From contig NC_007955.1 in assembly GCF_000013725.1 (NCBI RefSeq), positions 1,023,579-1,087,578 of the forward strand: a DNA stretch of 64,000 nt. Direction: 5' to 3'. The stretch comes from Methanococcoides burtonii DSM 6242 (GTDB lineage: Archaea > Halobacteriota > Methanosarcinia > Methanosarcinales > Methanosarcinaceae). A program made the position numbers and the translations under genes. The notes below the pieces were generated by a model. The model saw nothing but the letters and a program-made list of their open reading frames with translations, was not told the origin of the DNA and made no database searches. Each line of letters starts with the position of its first letter. Positions within the stretch are counted from its first letter, which is position 1. This document shows, in pieces, positions 26,684-35,411 of this stretch.

Positions 26684-27586
26684 TTAACCATCCAAAGATG
26701 GAAATGCTCCAAAATGACTTTCGTACCTGACAACCATATCATCCCATGTCGGAAGATCGGTCTGACACCCAACTGACCCTACTGCAAAGGAAGCAACCGT
26801 TGCACCTACCCTGCCACATGAATCCAGAGGATAACCGCGCCTGTAAGATACAAGGAAACCCGCACGATAAGCATCTCCTGCACCTGTAGGATCGAGTGCG
26901 TTTACAGGAACTATAGGAATCTCATGTTCGGCATCCGCAGTGAATATCTTGCTACCATCAGCATCATAAGTGACAACGACAACATCGATTTGCGCCCTGA
27001 TATCCTCAAAAGTGCTTTCGGTCATCTCACATACCCGCTTTATCTCATACTTGTTAGTGAAAAGAATATCAGTGTTCTCAAGAACAATTTCAAGATTCTC
27101 CCTTGTATAGGTCACAAGGTCCTGTCCCGGATCAAAAGACACGAACTTCGCTTTTTTCGCGATCTTTGCATTGAAATTAGACTCAGAAGTAGCTAAATGG
27201 ACAAAATCCACCTCAGGGGGTTCCAGCTCTTTCAGTTTTGCAGAAGCACCCCAATAAAAGTAAGTGGACTGATTATGAAAAGGATCAGTAAAAACATATG
27301 CTGCCGTTCCTTTTTCACCTTTAAGCCTGAAAAGCAGTGAAAGATCGACACCTAAAGACTCAAGGTAGCTCTCATAGCCAGATGTTGAGAAATCATCACC
27401 CACAGCAGAGATCAGTTGGGATCTTCCCCCAAGGATAGAGATAGCTGCAACGATATTAGCCGCCCCACCACCATAAAAACGCTGATAGTCCACAATAGGA
27501 TTTGATTCATTGGGACCTGAAATACCTTCCACATCAAAAAGAAAGTCTATCGCTGCGTGGCCCACAACAGAGATGGAATCAGACAT
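26684..27586 (-). CDS. PfkB-family sugar/nucleoside kinase
   Basis: 300 aa. A ribokinase-superfamily kinase: YGGGAANIVAAISILGG near residue 38 (signature 1) and DPTGAGDAYRAGF near 235 (signature 2 with the catalytic Asp and anion hole). In archaea such proteins phosphorylate sugars, nucleosides or cofactor precursors; the substrate is not evident. The start at 27586 follows GTGGAG; a longer frame would overlap the DUF555 gene. It ends a likely two-gene unit with DUF555. Confidence 0.88.
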   Translation of the reverse strand: MSDSISVVGHAAIDFLFDVEGISGPNESNPIVDYQRFYGGGAANIVAAISILGGRSQLISAVGDDFSTSGYESYLESLGVDLSLLFRLKGEKGTAAYVFTDPFHNQSTYFYWGASAKLKELEPPEVDFVHLATSESNFNAKIAKKAKFVSFDPGQDLVTYTRENLEIVLENTDILFTNKYEIKRVCEMTESTFEDIRAQIDVVVVTYDADGSKIFTADAEHEIPIVPVNALDPTGAGDAYRAGFLVSYRRGYPLDSCGRVGATVASFAVGSVGCQTDLPTWDDMVVRYESHFGAFPSLDG

Positions 27587-27599
27587 CTTCAAACTCCAC

Positions 27600-27944
27600 T
27601 CAATCGAACTCTTCAACATCCACAACGTTCAAAGGTACATCAGTAAGTGCCTTTCCAATAACTGATTTCGCAATCCTTGAAGCATGTTCATCACTTTCAG
27701 CATCGAACACCTTCATCTCAAGAACGAGACCAACGAGCGCTGTATTAGCTGCAATGAAAACACTACCAAATGGCTCACTGCAGGCAGGACAGTAAGTAGT
27801 ACCTACATCAACCTCTACAAAATCAAGCTTTTTAGGGTTCAATCTTTTTCCAGCTTCTGAGATAGCTACCCCAATGGCATCATCCGCTGTTTCTACATCT
27901 CTTACCAACCAAGCCGCTTCAAGTGTAACATGATAATTTGTCAT
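27600..27944 (-). CDS. DUF555 (UPF0212) family protein
   Basis: 114 aa, a conserved archaeal family of unknown function. It starts [17 protein letters not shown] and contains [11 protein letters not shown], one CxxC pair that might bind metal. Length and ends fit the family. The gene directly precedes the PfkB kinase on the same strand, with the kinase start 14 bp past its stop, so they are probably co-transcribed. Confidence 0.87.
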   Translation of the reverse strand: MTNYHVTLEAAWLVRDVETADDAIGVAISEAGKRLNPKKLDFVEVDVGTTYCPACSEPFGSVFIAANTALVGLVLEMKVFDAESDEHASRIAKSVIGKALTDVPLNVVDVEEFD

Positions 27945-28020
27945 CGTTTGATTCTCTCCAAATACTCTATATTTAAAACATTCATTGTTTTCTATTTAAA
28001 ATAAAATTATTGAACTATCA

Positions 28021-28302
28021 TCATATTGTGAACAACACAGCATCATCAACATCAAACACGCCCAAACGTGCACCTGCATCCAACCACGCATGGCCATAAC
28101 TGAAACATATAAGCGCATTCACTGGATCTTCAGACCTGATAAAATGGATACCATCCTCATAATAGGAGCGGGCCATATTCTTGTAATCCTCAGCCACCGT
28201 ACGCATATGTGAATTCTCGATAGGGCTTATATCGGCTTTAGCAAGAGCTTCACTCAATAGCCGTTCATACCTTTCGACCTTTTCGTTCAGATCTGCTGCC
28301 AC
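28021..28302 (-). CDS. DUF357 family protein
   Basis: 93 aa, mainly helical. It matches the euryarchaeal DUF357 family: KVERYERLLSEAL, YKNMARSYYEDGIHFI and ALICFSYGHAWLDAGARLG. Function unknown. It sits 48 bp downstream of the HerA-like ATPase gene on the same strand, and the association may be functional. Confidence 0.87.
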   Translation of the reverse strand: MAADLNEKVERYERLLSEALAKADISPIENSHMRTVAEDYKNMARSYYEDGIHFIRSEDPVNALICFSYGHAWLDAGARLGVFDVDDAVLFTI

Positions 28303-28350
28303 AATTACACCACTATAAGTACTGCCTTTATAAACCCATCCGTTGAGACA

Positions 28351-30024
28351 TCACTTTTCCGAACCAAATATCTTCTTGAAAAGACCACCGCCTTCTTTCC
28401 CCACATCTTTGGTAGGTGTCCTTTTAGGAGGTGGAGTGTTCGAGGAAACTTTCTGCTCCACAGATGCAGGCTTCGGAGAAGGAGGAATTGCTTTTTTAGA
28501 AGCACGTTTAACAGGTTCAAAAGGTGTCTTTTTCGAGCTCTTCAAGACATTCACAGATTCACCGCCATGCTTTGACTTTCTTACCCTGATGTCCACAAGG
28601 ACCGGTCTTTCAATATCGTTACTGACCAACATAGCGACACCTGGTGGCAATCGCATAAGTTCGTCCTCCACGAAAGAATTGACACCTTCCAGACCCTTAC
28701 TAATGGATTTTAGGTCGTTTGGATTAGTGACCTTCATAATAATCTGCGTACCACATTGTGAGAGGACGTTCTTGTCTATCCTTGCCGGACGCTGAGATAT
28801 CACCATCATCCCAAGACCGAACTTTCTTCCTTCCGATGCAATAGTACGCAACACCTCGGAACTTGCAGTCTTGCTAAATCCTCTTTCCGGTGCGAAATTG
28901 TGGGCTTCTTCCACCACAAGCATACCCGGAGGGATAGCGTTCATCTTACGTGCCTCGAAAAGCGCACTGCAAAGACGTGCAACTATCATGCTCTGAAGTT
29001 CCGGAGGCACACCCTTAAAATCGATGACCGATGCTTTACCATTGTGCATAAGCTCAGTAAGCTCAGTAGGAGAAGAAGAAAGAATATCAGAATCACGAAT
29101 ATCCTCTAGTACACCCATAACATTCCAGCGGGCCTTGCTCTCATTGTTCCCGACCTCGAAGATAATATCATCAAGCGTATAGGTTTCCATCTCAGCCCGC
29201 AGTTTCTGTATGGCCTCATAGAGAATACCAATATGAGTTGCCGTGAAGTTATCAGGAAAGATCGCAGTCAGGTCCTTTGCCGTCAGATTGTTACCATTCA
29301 GTCTGAAAAGCTCATCAGCATTAGGATTTATCACTTTGTTAGCAGGAGTATAGATAGTAACATTAGAACCATAGCCCTTAGGGGATATGCCAAATTTCTT
29401 AAAACCATCATTTTTCGGAGAGGCATCCTTCATTGAAGCATATTCACTATGAGGATCGATTATCAGAAGAGGAACCTTACGATCAAGCAGTTCCTCGAGC
29501 AGTACAGCAGCAGTATATGATTTACCACTACCGGTCTTTGCAAGTATACTGACATGTTTCTGTACAAGGCTGTTCACACTAAGATGAACAGGAATGTCCG
29601 TACCATCCAGCATGCCGATGTACATCTCATTGCCTGAAAGACCTAATGCTGAGCTTATAAGGTCATTGTCTGCCGGGAAAATATCATCTCCAGGGCTGAA
29701 CGGGGTCTTAGGGGACCTAAGAAGACCGGATGGGTCACGACTTCCTATAACCGTAGCCTCTGCAACTATACGATCTGACCTTTTGTTGGTCTTACTTTCC
29801 TTTTTCAGTTCATCGAAGACCTTTTTTGCCTCATCGAAAGAATGTTTGTTATTGGCTACATCACTTGACCTTTTGATGGATAACACCTGACAAAGCACCC
29901 AGCCATCCGACTCGTGCCATGCCTTTACATATTCCCCTCGATTAACAGCAGTACTATCTGAAATAAGGAAGTTAAAACCAAACGAACCGGTCTCTCCTGA
30001 AATAATTCCTACTGAACCGTGCAT
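28351..30024 (-). CDS. HerA-like hexameric ATPase (DUF87/FtsK superfamily)
   Basis: 557 aa. An N-terminal beta-barrel (HAS-barrel) of ~130 residues is followed by a RecA-type core with Walker A AKTGSGKSYT (~185), Walker B MLVVEEAHNF (~365) and the sensor region GMMVISQRPARID. The C-terminus (~490-557) is Pro/Lys-rich and probably disordered. HerA proteins translocate DNA, often with the nuclease NurA for end resection, but no nurA or mre11 is near. The ATG at 30024 is chosen; a GTG two codons upstream is also in frame. Confidence 0.88.
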   Translation of the reverse strand: MHGSVGIISGETGSFGFNFLISDSTAVNRGEYVKAWHESDGWVLCQVLSIKRSSDVANNKHSFDEAKKVFDELKKESKTNKRSDRIVAEATVIGSRDPSGLLRSPKTPFSPGDDIFPADNDLISSALGLSGNEMYIGMLDGTDIPVHLSVNSLVQKHVSILAKTGSGKSYTAAVLLEELLDRKVPLLIIDPHSEYASMKDASPKNDGFKKFGISPKGYGSNVTIYTPANKVINPNADELFRLNGNNLTAKDLTAIFPDNFTATHIGILYEAIQKLRAEMETYTLDDIIFEVGNNESKARWNVMGVLEDIRDSDILSSSPTELTELMHNGKASVIDFKGVPPELQSMIVARLCSALFEARKMNAIPPGMLVVEEAHNFAPERGFSKTASSEVLRTIASEGRKFGLGMMVISQRPARIDKNVLSQCGTQIIMKVTNPNDLKSISKGLEGVNSFVEDELMRLPPGVAMLVSNDIERPVLVDIRVRKSKHGGESVNVLKSSKKTPFEPVKRASKKAIPPSPKPASVEQKVSSNTPPPKRTPTKDVGKEGGGLFKKIFGSEK

Positions 30025-30124
30025 TGTCACTCTCTCACGGAAAAAGGTGCTTACGATTTATATCTATTGTGCTTTATGGACAGCCGGATATTGATAAAAT
30101 TAAAAAGGAGAAAGTGATAGAACA

Positions 30125-30928
30125 TCAATCAATATTCTCAAGGATCCCTTCAGGCGCGCCAGCAAGCTTTACAAGTGCTTCTGCCTCGACAAAATGCAAC
30201 TCTGCCGGGATCACAACGATATGAAGCGGTCCCCCTAAATAATAGTCCCTGAGAGCTTCAATATAGTCTGCTTTCACCACAGGAGATGGTGAACCAGCAC
30301 GAGCAATACCCACGGCGAGACGATCGACCATAACGCCTTCACCAAGTTTGCCCTCGACCTCAAGCAGTATCTCCATTGCCTGATTGACGGTCATATAGCC
30401 TTTGTCCTTGTCGATGTCAAGGAAAACAGCCGTATGAAGTCCCGCTTCGATATTATTCTTAATAGTGTCATAAGGAGTCTGAGATACCACCCTTACCCCA
30501 CGATTGCTAACATAAGGATGTGGTATGGTAACGGATTTGCCAAAACGGTAGTTCTGGAGGCCGGAAAGCCCGCATATTGCAGATGCGATGGAAGCTCCGT
30601 GTATAAGGGTCGTCTTGATACCCATATCCGCTGCCCTCAGACGCAGGTCCACATGTGTTGTGGAAACCATGGTATCTCCGCCTGTCAAAAAAACGACATT
30701 ACTGTCTTTCGCATCAACCAACCAGTCCTCAGCATGTTGTTCCACATCTTCCCTTGAGAGCACGGTGATCTTCTTTTTATAGAGCATTTCCATCTTTTCA
30801 AGATCAGTCCCCATTAGAATGGAAGTATAGAACTCAACATAGACCTTGTCAGCGTTGTGTATCTTTTCAAGACCTTTTAACGAAATGTCCTTTTCATCGA
30901 ACAGACCAAGTCCTACAAAATCAAGCAT
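30125..30928 (-). CDS. dphB: Diphthine synthase
   Basis: 267 aa. An SAM-dependent methylase of the tetrapyrrole-methylase fold that methylates the modified histidine of elongation factor 2 on the way to diphthamide. It begins MLDFVGLGLFDEKDISLKG and has VVFLTGGDTMVSTTHVDL near residue 80, HGASIASAICGLSGLQNYRF near 115 and VGIARAGSPSP near 215, all typical of archaeal DphB/Dph5. Length is normal. Its gene lies divergent to the thermosome gene. Confidence 0.95.
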   Translation of the reverse strand: MLDFVGLGLFDEKDISLKGLEKIHNADKVYVEFYTSILMGTDLEKMEMLYKKKITVLSREDVEQHAEDWLVDAKDSNVVFLTGGDTMVSTTHVDLRLRAADMGIKTTLIHGASIASAICGLSGLQNYRFGKSVTIPHPYVSNRGVRVVSQTPYDTIKNNIEAGLHTAVFLDIDKDKGYMTVNQAMEILLEVEGKLGEGVMVDRLAVGIARAGSPSPVVKADYIEALRDYYLGGPLHIVVIPAELHFVEAEALVKLAGAPEGILENID

Positions 30929-31000
30929 ATATGGTAAAAATCAGCTTGTATGTTAAAGTTTTTGAATATATAGGATAAAGACAATGGAATCATTCGAAAC

Positions 31001-31012
31001 GTATTTATAGAA
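31001..31012 (+). promoter_or_regulatory. TATA box of the thermosome gene
   Basis: GTATTTATAGAA preceded by CGAAAC (BRE-like) lies 85-95 bp before the ATG. Transcription would start near 31033, leaving a ~60-nt leader that ends with a strong ribosome binding site, AGGAGG, at 31080. Confidence 0.55.
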
Positions 31013-31095
31013 CCATACACAGTTAGTTTCATTCATACTTAATAAAACCACTATACCAATTCTTATAATTAAGACTATCAGGAGGTTCAGATTCT

Positions 31096-32709
31096 ATGGC
31101 AGGACTAGGTCAGCCAACAATTATAGATCCAAGAAAGGAACAGACACAGGGCAAGGATGCACTTCACATGAACATTGCAGCAGCAAAAGCAGTTGCAAAT
31201 ATAGTAAAGACAACACTTGGTCCAAAAGGAATGGACAAGATGCTTGTCAATGGTGTGGGTGACATCGTACTTACCAACGACGGCGCAATGATCTTAAAAG
31301 GGATGGAGATCGAACATCCAACCGCTAAGATGATCGTTGAAGTTGCAAAGACCCAGGAAAATATTGCAGGAGACGGCACAACAAGTGCTGTCGTTCTTGC
31401 CGGCGCACTTCTTGAGAAAGCAGAAGAGCTCCTTGACACCGGAATCCACCCTACAGTTATCATCAAAGGGTTCCTGGAAGCCTCTAGCAAGGCAATGGAA
31501 TTACTTGACAATTACGCAGTACAGGTCACAAAGGAGGACAGGGACGTCCTTGTGAACATTGCAAAGACCGCCATTGCAGGCAAGTCTTCAGAAGCGTTTG
31601 CAGACCATATCTCAAACATTTGTGTTGATGCTGCACTTGAAGTAGAGGAAGATGGAAAGGTCGACCTCAATAATATAATGCTTACACAGGACCCTGGACA
31701 ACAGATAGATGATACAGAGTTCCTTGAAGGCATCGTTGTTAACAAGGCACGTCTCCATTCAGCAATGCCCGAAAAGGTTGAGAATCCAAAGATCGCTATT
31801 CTTGCTTCAGACATCTCTGTCAAGAAGACAAAGAACAAAGCATCTCTCCAGATCGATTCAGCTGATAAGATGAAAGAGTTCATTGAGCAGGAAAAAGCGG
31901 ACTTCGAAGCAATGCTCGACAAGATACTTGATACCGGAGCAACCGCCATTATTGGTACAAAGAACATTGACCAGGTCGCAATGGACTATTTCCAGAAGAA
32001 AGGAGTCTATGCGATCAGACGTGTAAATGAAGACGACATCAAAGCGATCTCAAGAGCAACCGGAGCACACATTGTAAAGAATATCATGGACATCTCCGAG
32101 AAGGACCTTGGAACCGCAGATCTCGTTGAACAGATCGGTGCATTCGACCTTGGTAAGACATACATCAGAGGTTGCAAGAACACGAACACCATCACCATCC
32201 TCCTCAGAGGAAGTACGGAACATATCACCGATAACCTTGAACGTACAATGGATGATGCACTCAACGTGATCAAGAACACCATCGAAGATGGCATGATCGT
32301 TGCAGGTGGCGGTGCTTCCGAGATCGAGATCGCACAGGGACTCAAATCATATGCAACCAGTGTAGGAGGACGCGAACAGCTCGCAGTCTCAGCATTTGCT
32401 GAAGCACTCGAGAGCATTCCAAGGGAAATTGCAATCAATGCAGGTATGGACGGTATCGATACAATTCTGGCACTTCGTGCAAAACACACTGAGATAAAGA
32501 ATGCTGGCCTTGATGTTTACTCGACCGAGATCGTTGACACTTTCGAAAAAGGCATTGTTGATTCCCTCAGGGTAAAGAAACAAGCCATCAAATCCGCTTC
32601 CGAGGTTGCCAACATGGTATTACGTGTTGACGACATGCTCAAAGCAAGAAGGCAGGAGATGATGGATGTGAACCCTGAACACAACATCCACAACTACGAA
32701 GGAATGTAA
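31096..32709 (+). CDS. Thermosome subunit (group II chaperonin)
   Basis: 537 aa. An ATP-driven archaeal chaperonin subunit that folds proteins in the cytoplasm. The ATP site appears as TTLGPKGMDKMLV (~38) and AGDGTTSAVVLAG (~90), and the C-terminal ATPase motif as IVAGGGASEIEIA (~397). It lacks the Gly-Met-rich tail seen in many thermosome subunits and ends HNIHNYEGM, which suggests one of several paralogous subunits. It is monocistronic with its own TATA box and terminator. Confidence 0.96.
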   Translation: MAGLGQPTIIDPRKEQTQGKDALHMNIAAAKAVANIVKTTLGPKGMDKMLVNGVGDIVLTNDGAMILKGMEIEHPTAKMIVEVAKTQENIAGDGTTSAVVLAGALLEKAEELLDTGIHPTVIIKGFLEASSKAMELLDNYAVQVTKEDRDVLVNIAKTAIAGKSSEAFADHISNICVDAALEVEEDGKVDLNNIMLTQDPGQQIDDTEFLEGIVVNKARLHSAMPEKVENPKIAILASDISVKKTKNKASLQIDSADKMKEFIEQEKADFEAMLDKILDTGATAIIGTKNIDQVAMDYFQKKGVYAIRRVNEDDIKAISRATGAHIVKNIMDISEKDLGTADLVEQIGAFDLGKTYIRGCKNTNTITILLRGSTEHITDNLERTMDDALNVIKNTIEDGMIVAGGGASEIEIAQGLKSYATSVGGREQLAVSAFAEALESIPREIAINAGMDGIDTILALRAKHTEIKNAGLDVYSTEIVDTFEKGIVDSLRVKKQAIKSASEVANMVLRVDDMLKARRQEMMDVNPEHNIHNYEGM

Positions 32710-32747
32710 ATGGATAGTAAGGGAAACCTTACGATCCATAGAATTTT
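32710..32747 (+). terminator. Terminator after the thermosome gene
   Basis: A near-perfect stem ATGGAT-A-GTAAGG, tetraloop GAAA, CCTTAC-G-ATCCAT, followed by AGAATTTTTTAT. It begins right after the stop codon and overlaps the last codons of the convergent DUF2119 gene. Confidence 0.78.
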
Positions 32748-33310
32748 TTATAGTCTTCTATTGCTTTTTTAGCCACATTGGGATAGCGTTCCATCATATA
32801 TTCGATGAAACCATCCCTTGAACGGCATTCTTTTACAACGCGAAGCATCTTAGCAGCAAACTCTTTCGAGCTCTGATCCAACCTTTCGATCTCAAATGTC
32901 AGACACAAAGCTTCCACCGGAAAATGATCTCTCCTAATATGAGGGGAAACCGAACCCATCAACACATTATTTTCCAGAACACTGAATCCCGGCACACCTA
33001 TTTCATTTATCCTTGTGCTTGATACCAATTTATGAAAATTTTCCGAAGAATAGGAATGCAACTCTACGTAGATATCCGGCTGACATTCCTCCACCACATC
33101 AACGATCAGCTTCCCCATGCCCTTATAAAAATCCCCGTCCAGTGTGGAAATATATTTTCCCCTGCTGACCACAGGCAGTATAGCAAGAGTGCCTGATGAT
33201 GGACGCTCAATATTCAACAGTACATCTGAAGTATCCTGCCATTCCTGCCCATGAAGCCCGGCAACAAAAAGACGAAATGGACGACCTTTCCCATATATCT
33301 TGAGAAGCAT
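32729..33310 (-). CDS. DUF2119 family protein, carboxypeptidase-like fold
   Basis: 193 aa. A methanogen family of unknown role that resembles zinc carboxypeptidase/succinylglutamate desuccinylase-like proteins: AGLHGQEWQD near residue 17 (HxxE metal motif), YVELHSYS near 80 (third ligand) and LTFEIERL near 135 (candidate catalytic Glu). A peptidase or deacylase activity is therefore possible but unproven. The gene is alone, convergent to the thermosome gene. Confidence 0.8.
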   Translation of the reverse strand: MLLKIYGKGRPFRLFVAGLHGQEWQDTSDVLLNIERPSSGTLAILPVVSRGKYISTLDGDFYKGMGKLIVDVVEECQPDIYVELHSYSSENFHKLVSSTRINEIGVPGFSVLENNVLMGSVSPHIRRDHFPVEALCLTFEIERLDQSSKEFAAKMLRVVKECRSRDGFIEYMMERYPNVAKKAIEDYKKFYGS

Positions 33311-33412
33311 TGAAGACCCCCTTCATTCTTTATAGTATCTCCAACACATTAATTAAAGATTACTCGGCAAACGAAAAGTTTAGCTGATCGAGCAGTTAAT
33401 GTTCATATTTGT

Positions 33413-33462
33413 GAGTAGTGGCACTATTTTCTGTAACTTTATCCTGTACCTCCCTATGCTTA
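33413..33462. mobile_element. Remnant end of an IS256-family element beside tatA
   Basis: The sequence GTAGTGGCACTATTTTCTGT and then AACTTTATCCTGTAC-CTCCCTATGCTTAGTA aligns with the right end of the intact IS at 22310-23561, including the last codons of the transposase. Only this end survives. It stops ~6 bp from the stop codon of tatA, so the insertion or later deletion may have changed the end of that gene. Confidence 0.75.
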
Positions 33463-33467
33463 GTATT

Positions 33468-33782
33468 TCATTTTTTTAATTTTATCTCATTCATCTTGTT
33501 GAAAACATCTGAGAGAGATTCTAAAACTTCATTTGTAGTTTTCCCTTTGGTCTCAATTCCACCCTCTTCTGCAAGTTTTCTGATGTGGCTATCTATATCC
33601 TGATTGTGATCCGCCTTGGCAAATTCTTCCATGTTGTCCACAGATATTTCTGCCTTACGTAGCTCGTTCTTAAATTCACCGACTGCTTTCCCCAGAGATC
33701 TTGCAAATTCTGGAAACTTATCTGGACCAAAGAGAAGCAGTGCTACAAGGCTAGATACAATAATTTCCATTGAACCGATCAT
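33468..33782 (-). CDS. tatA: Sec-independent translocase subunit TatA/E
   Basis: 104 aa. A single N-terminal membrane helix (MEIIVSSLVALLLF), the FGP hinge (FGPDKFPEFARSLG), then an amphipathic helix and a charged cytoplasmic tail: the classic TatA layout. It would form the pore of the twin-arginine exporter. No tatC is nearby. GGGGGATGAT precedes the ATG. The 3' end borders an IS256 remnant; the tail after residue ~85 may be altered. An IS1-type element begins 41 bp upstream of the start, close enough to affect its promoter. Confidence 0.9.
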   Translation of the reverse strand: MIGSMEIIVSSLVALLLFGPDKFPEFARSLGKAVGEFKNELRKAEISVDNMEEFAKADHNQDIDSHIRKLAEEGGIETKGKTTNEVLESLSDVFNKMNEIKLKK

Positions 33783-33822
33783 TGATTATCATCCCCCATC
33801 TACATTTATGATTAATATTTTT

Positions 33823-34563
33823 GGCATTGGTATTTAAGTAGAGTTTATATGTTATCAGGACCTATGTTTGTGCATGAACTGTCCCAGGTGCAAGAGCTCC
33901 AATCATAAAAAAAACGGTAAAATCGATGGACGTCAACGCTACAAATGCCATGATTGTGAGTATAACTATTCAGTGGAGCTAAAATCAACTGCTAGCCCCA
34001 TGTCTGTTAAACGGCAGGCTTTACAACTCTATCTCGAAGGATTAGGATTTCGTTCAATTGGACGTTTTTTAAGAGTTAGCCACGTTTCTGTCCAAAAATG
34101 GATAAAGAAGTTTGGTCGTGAATTAGAGAATCTAAAGAGCGAAAATGAAATATTGATCGTTGAATTAGATGAAATGCACACTTATATCGGGAACAAAACA
34201 AATATTGTTGGATCTGGATTGCTGTTGATAGAGATGGAAAAAGGTTCATCGACTGCTCTTTTGGTAGCAGGGGAACGGAAACAGGACTAAAACTCTGGAA
34301 AAAATTAAAGGGGAAGGAGATTGGAGAAGTGATGACTGATCACTGGAGGGCATATGCAGAGTTTGTTCCAGAGAAAATTCACACTCAATCCAAAGCTGAA
34401 ACATATACTGTTGAAGGATATAACAGCATATTCAGGCACTTTCTGGCAAGATTGAGAAGAAAGTCAAAGTGTTATACTAAGAGTCTTGAAATGCTGAAGT
34501 ACTCTGTTATTCTTTTGATGAAGTACAGAAATAAAGAATTAGCTATGTTTAATTAACAATGCC
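33823..34563. mobile_element. IS1-family element with a frameshifted transposase
   Basis: Inverted ends GGCATTGGTATTTAAG (left, 33823) and GGCATTGTTAATTAAA (right, reading inward from 34563) bracket 741 bp, the usual IS1 size. No clear target duplication is found, which suggests age or a later rearrangement. The transposase has a 1-nt deletion. The right end abuts an open frame that has lost its beginning. Confidence 0.75.
33874..34556 (+). pseudogene. IS1-family transposase, frameshifted
   Basis: The N-terminal zinc-ribbon/HTH part (NCPRCKSSNHKKNGKIDGR; GFRSIGRFLRVSHVSVQKWI) is in one frame up to ~34200. The catalytic part continues in another frame: YCWIWIAVDRDGKRF, GSRGTETGLKLWKKL, VMTDHWRAYAEF and TVEGYNSIFRHFLARLRRKS. 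Inserting one T at ACAAATATTG (~34203) would restore a single IS1-type protein of ~227 aa. IS1 elements can use programmed frameshifting, but this position is inside the catalytic domain rather than at the insA/insB junction, so a mutation is more likely. Confidence 0.85.
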
Positions 34564-34620
34564 CATCATTTTAGTATTCCAATTGAAGCTACAAAAAGTA
34601 AAGAAACATTAGAAAAGTGG

Positions 34621-35409
34621 TTGCCTTATGGATATGATGTGTTTATATTAGAGCTGAGTTCAGCTTATGTATTTCCAATATCAGCAGCGAGAATTAGTTT
34701 ATTTGATAACATAAATGAACTAATGCCTTATGATATGAGTGATGATTGGGACAAGAACCTTGTGAAAAAATATAAAAATCTTCCTTTTTTAGATGTTGTT
34801 CGAAACAGAAACGTAAAACCGGTTATAACTAAATCGCCTCATAAAATGAATTGTGCTTCTATAGACACTGATTTTGTAGTTCATAATATAGATGATTTTG
34901 TCTATGATGAAGTTGAACCAAAAATGATGCTTCCAAAAAGTGATAAAAAGGTTATTGCTGTTGGTGCTTTTCCTGCAGAATTTTGGAATATGTACCCAAA
35001 TTTGAAGTGGTATGAGTATGACTATCCTGAATTCTATAATATGTACAAAGGAGAAGAATATGATATTGCAATAATTGGCGATTGTAAAAATGATGAGATG
35101 AAACTTTCTTTTAGACCAAATAAGCCTGTTATTTGTTACAAACCAACAGTATATATCGATTATTTGAAAACATTTCCAAAGGCATCAGCATTGACAGATA
35201 AAAATGAAATATTATCCCTTGTAAGAACAGCAAATGTTGGCACTTCTTTGGGAATAGATGGTTGTCGTTATGAAGCTTTTAACAACAAATATTGGATTAA
35301 ACATGAATTCACGAATTTGGATACTATTACTGCAGATAATAACATAATATATTGCAATGGATGGGTTTTACCACAACATCTGATACGTGAAGAAGTTCTG
35401 GAGGTGTAA
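34621..35409 (+). CDS. Unrecognised protein, possibly 5'-truncated by the IS1 element
   Basis: 262 aa from a TTG, but the frame is open back to the IS end at 34564 (HHFSIPIEATKSKETLEKW precedes). The first ATG is far inside, so the natural start was probably removed by the IS. The protein is acidic and soluble, with a repeated style of short beta segments (KKVIAVGAFPAEFWNMYP; EYDIAIIGDCKND; NKPVICYKPT). No family is recognised. Its stop overlaps the ribosome binding site of the next gene, so the three genes to 37.5 kb were likely one operon. Confidence 0.6.
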   Translation: MPYGYDVFILELSSAYVFPISAARISLFDNINELMPYDMSDDWDKNLVKKYKNLPFLDVVRNRNVKPVITKSPHKMNCASIDTDFVVHNIDDFVYDEVEPKMMLPKSDKKVIAVGAFPAEFWNMYPNLKWYEYDYPEFYNMYKGEEYDIAIIGDCKNDEMKLSFRPNKPVICYKPTVYIDYLKTFPKASALTDKNEILSLVRTANVGTSLGIDGCRYEAFNNKYWIKHEFTNLDTITADNNIIYCNGWVLPQHLIREEVLEV

Positions 35410-35411
35410 AT

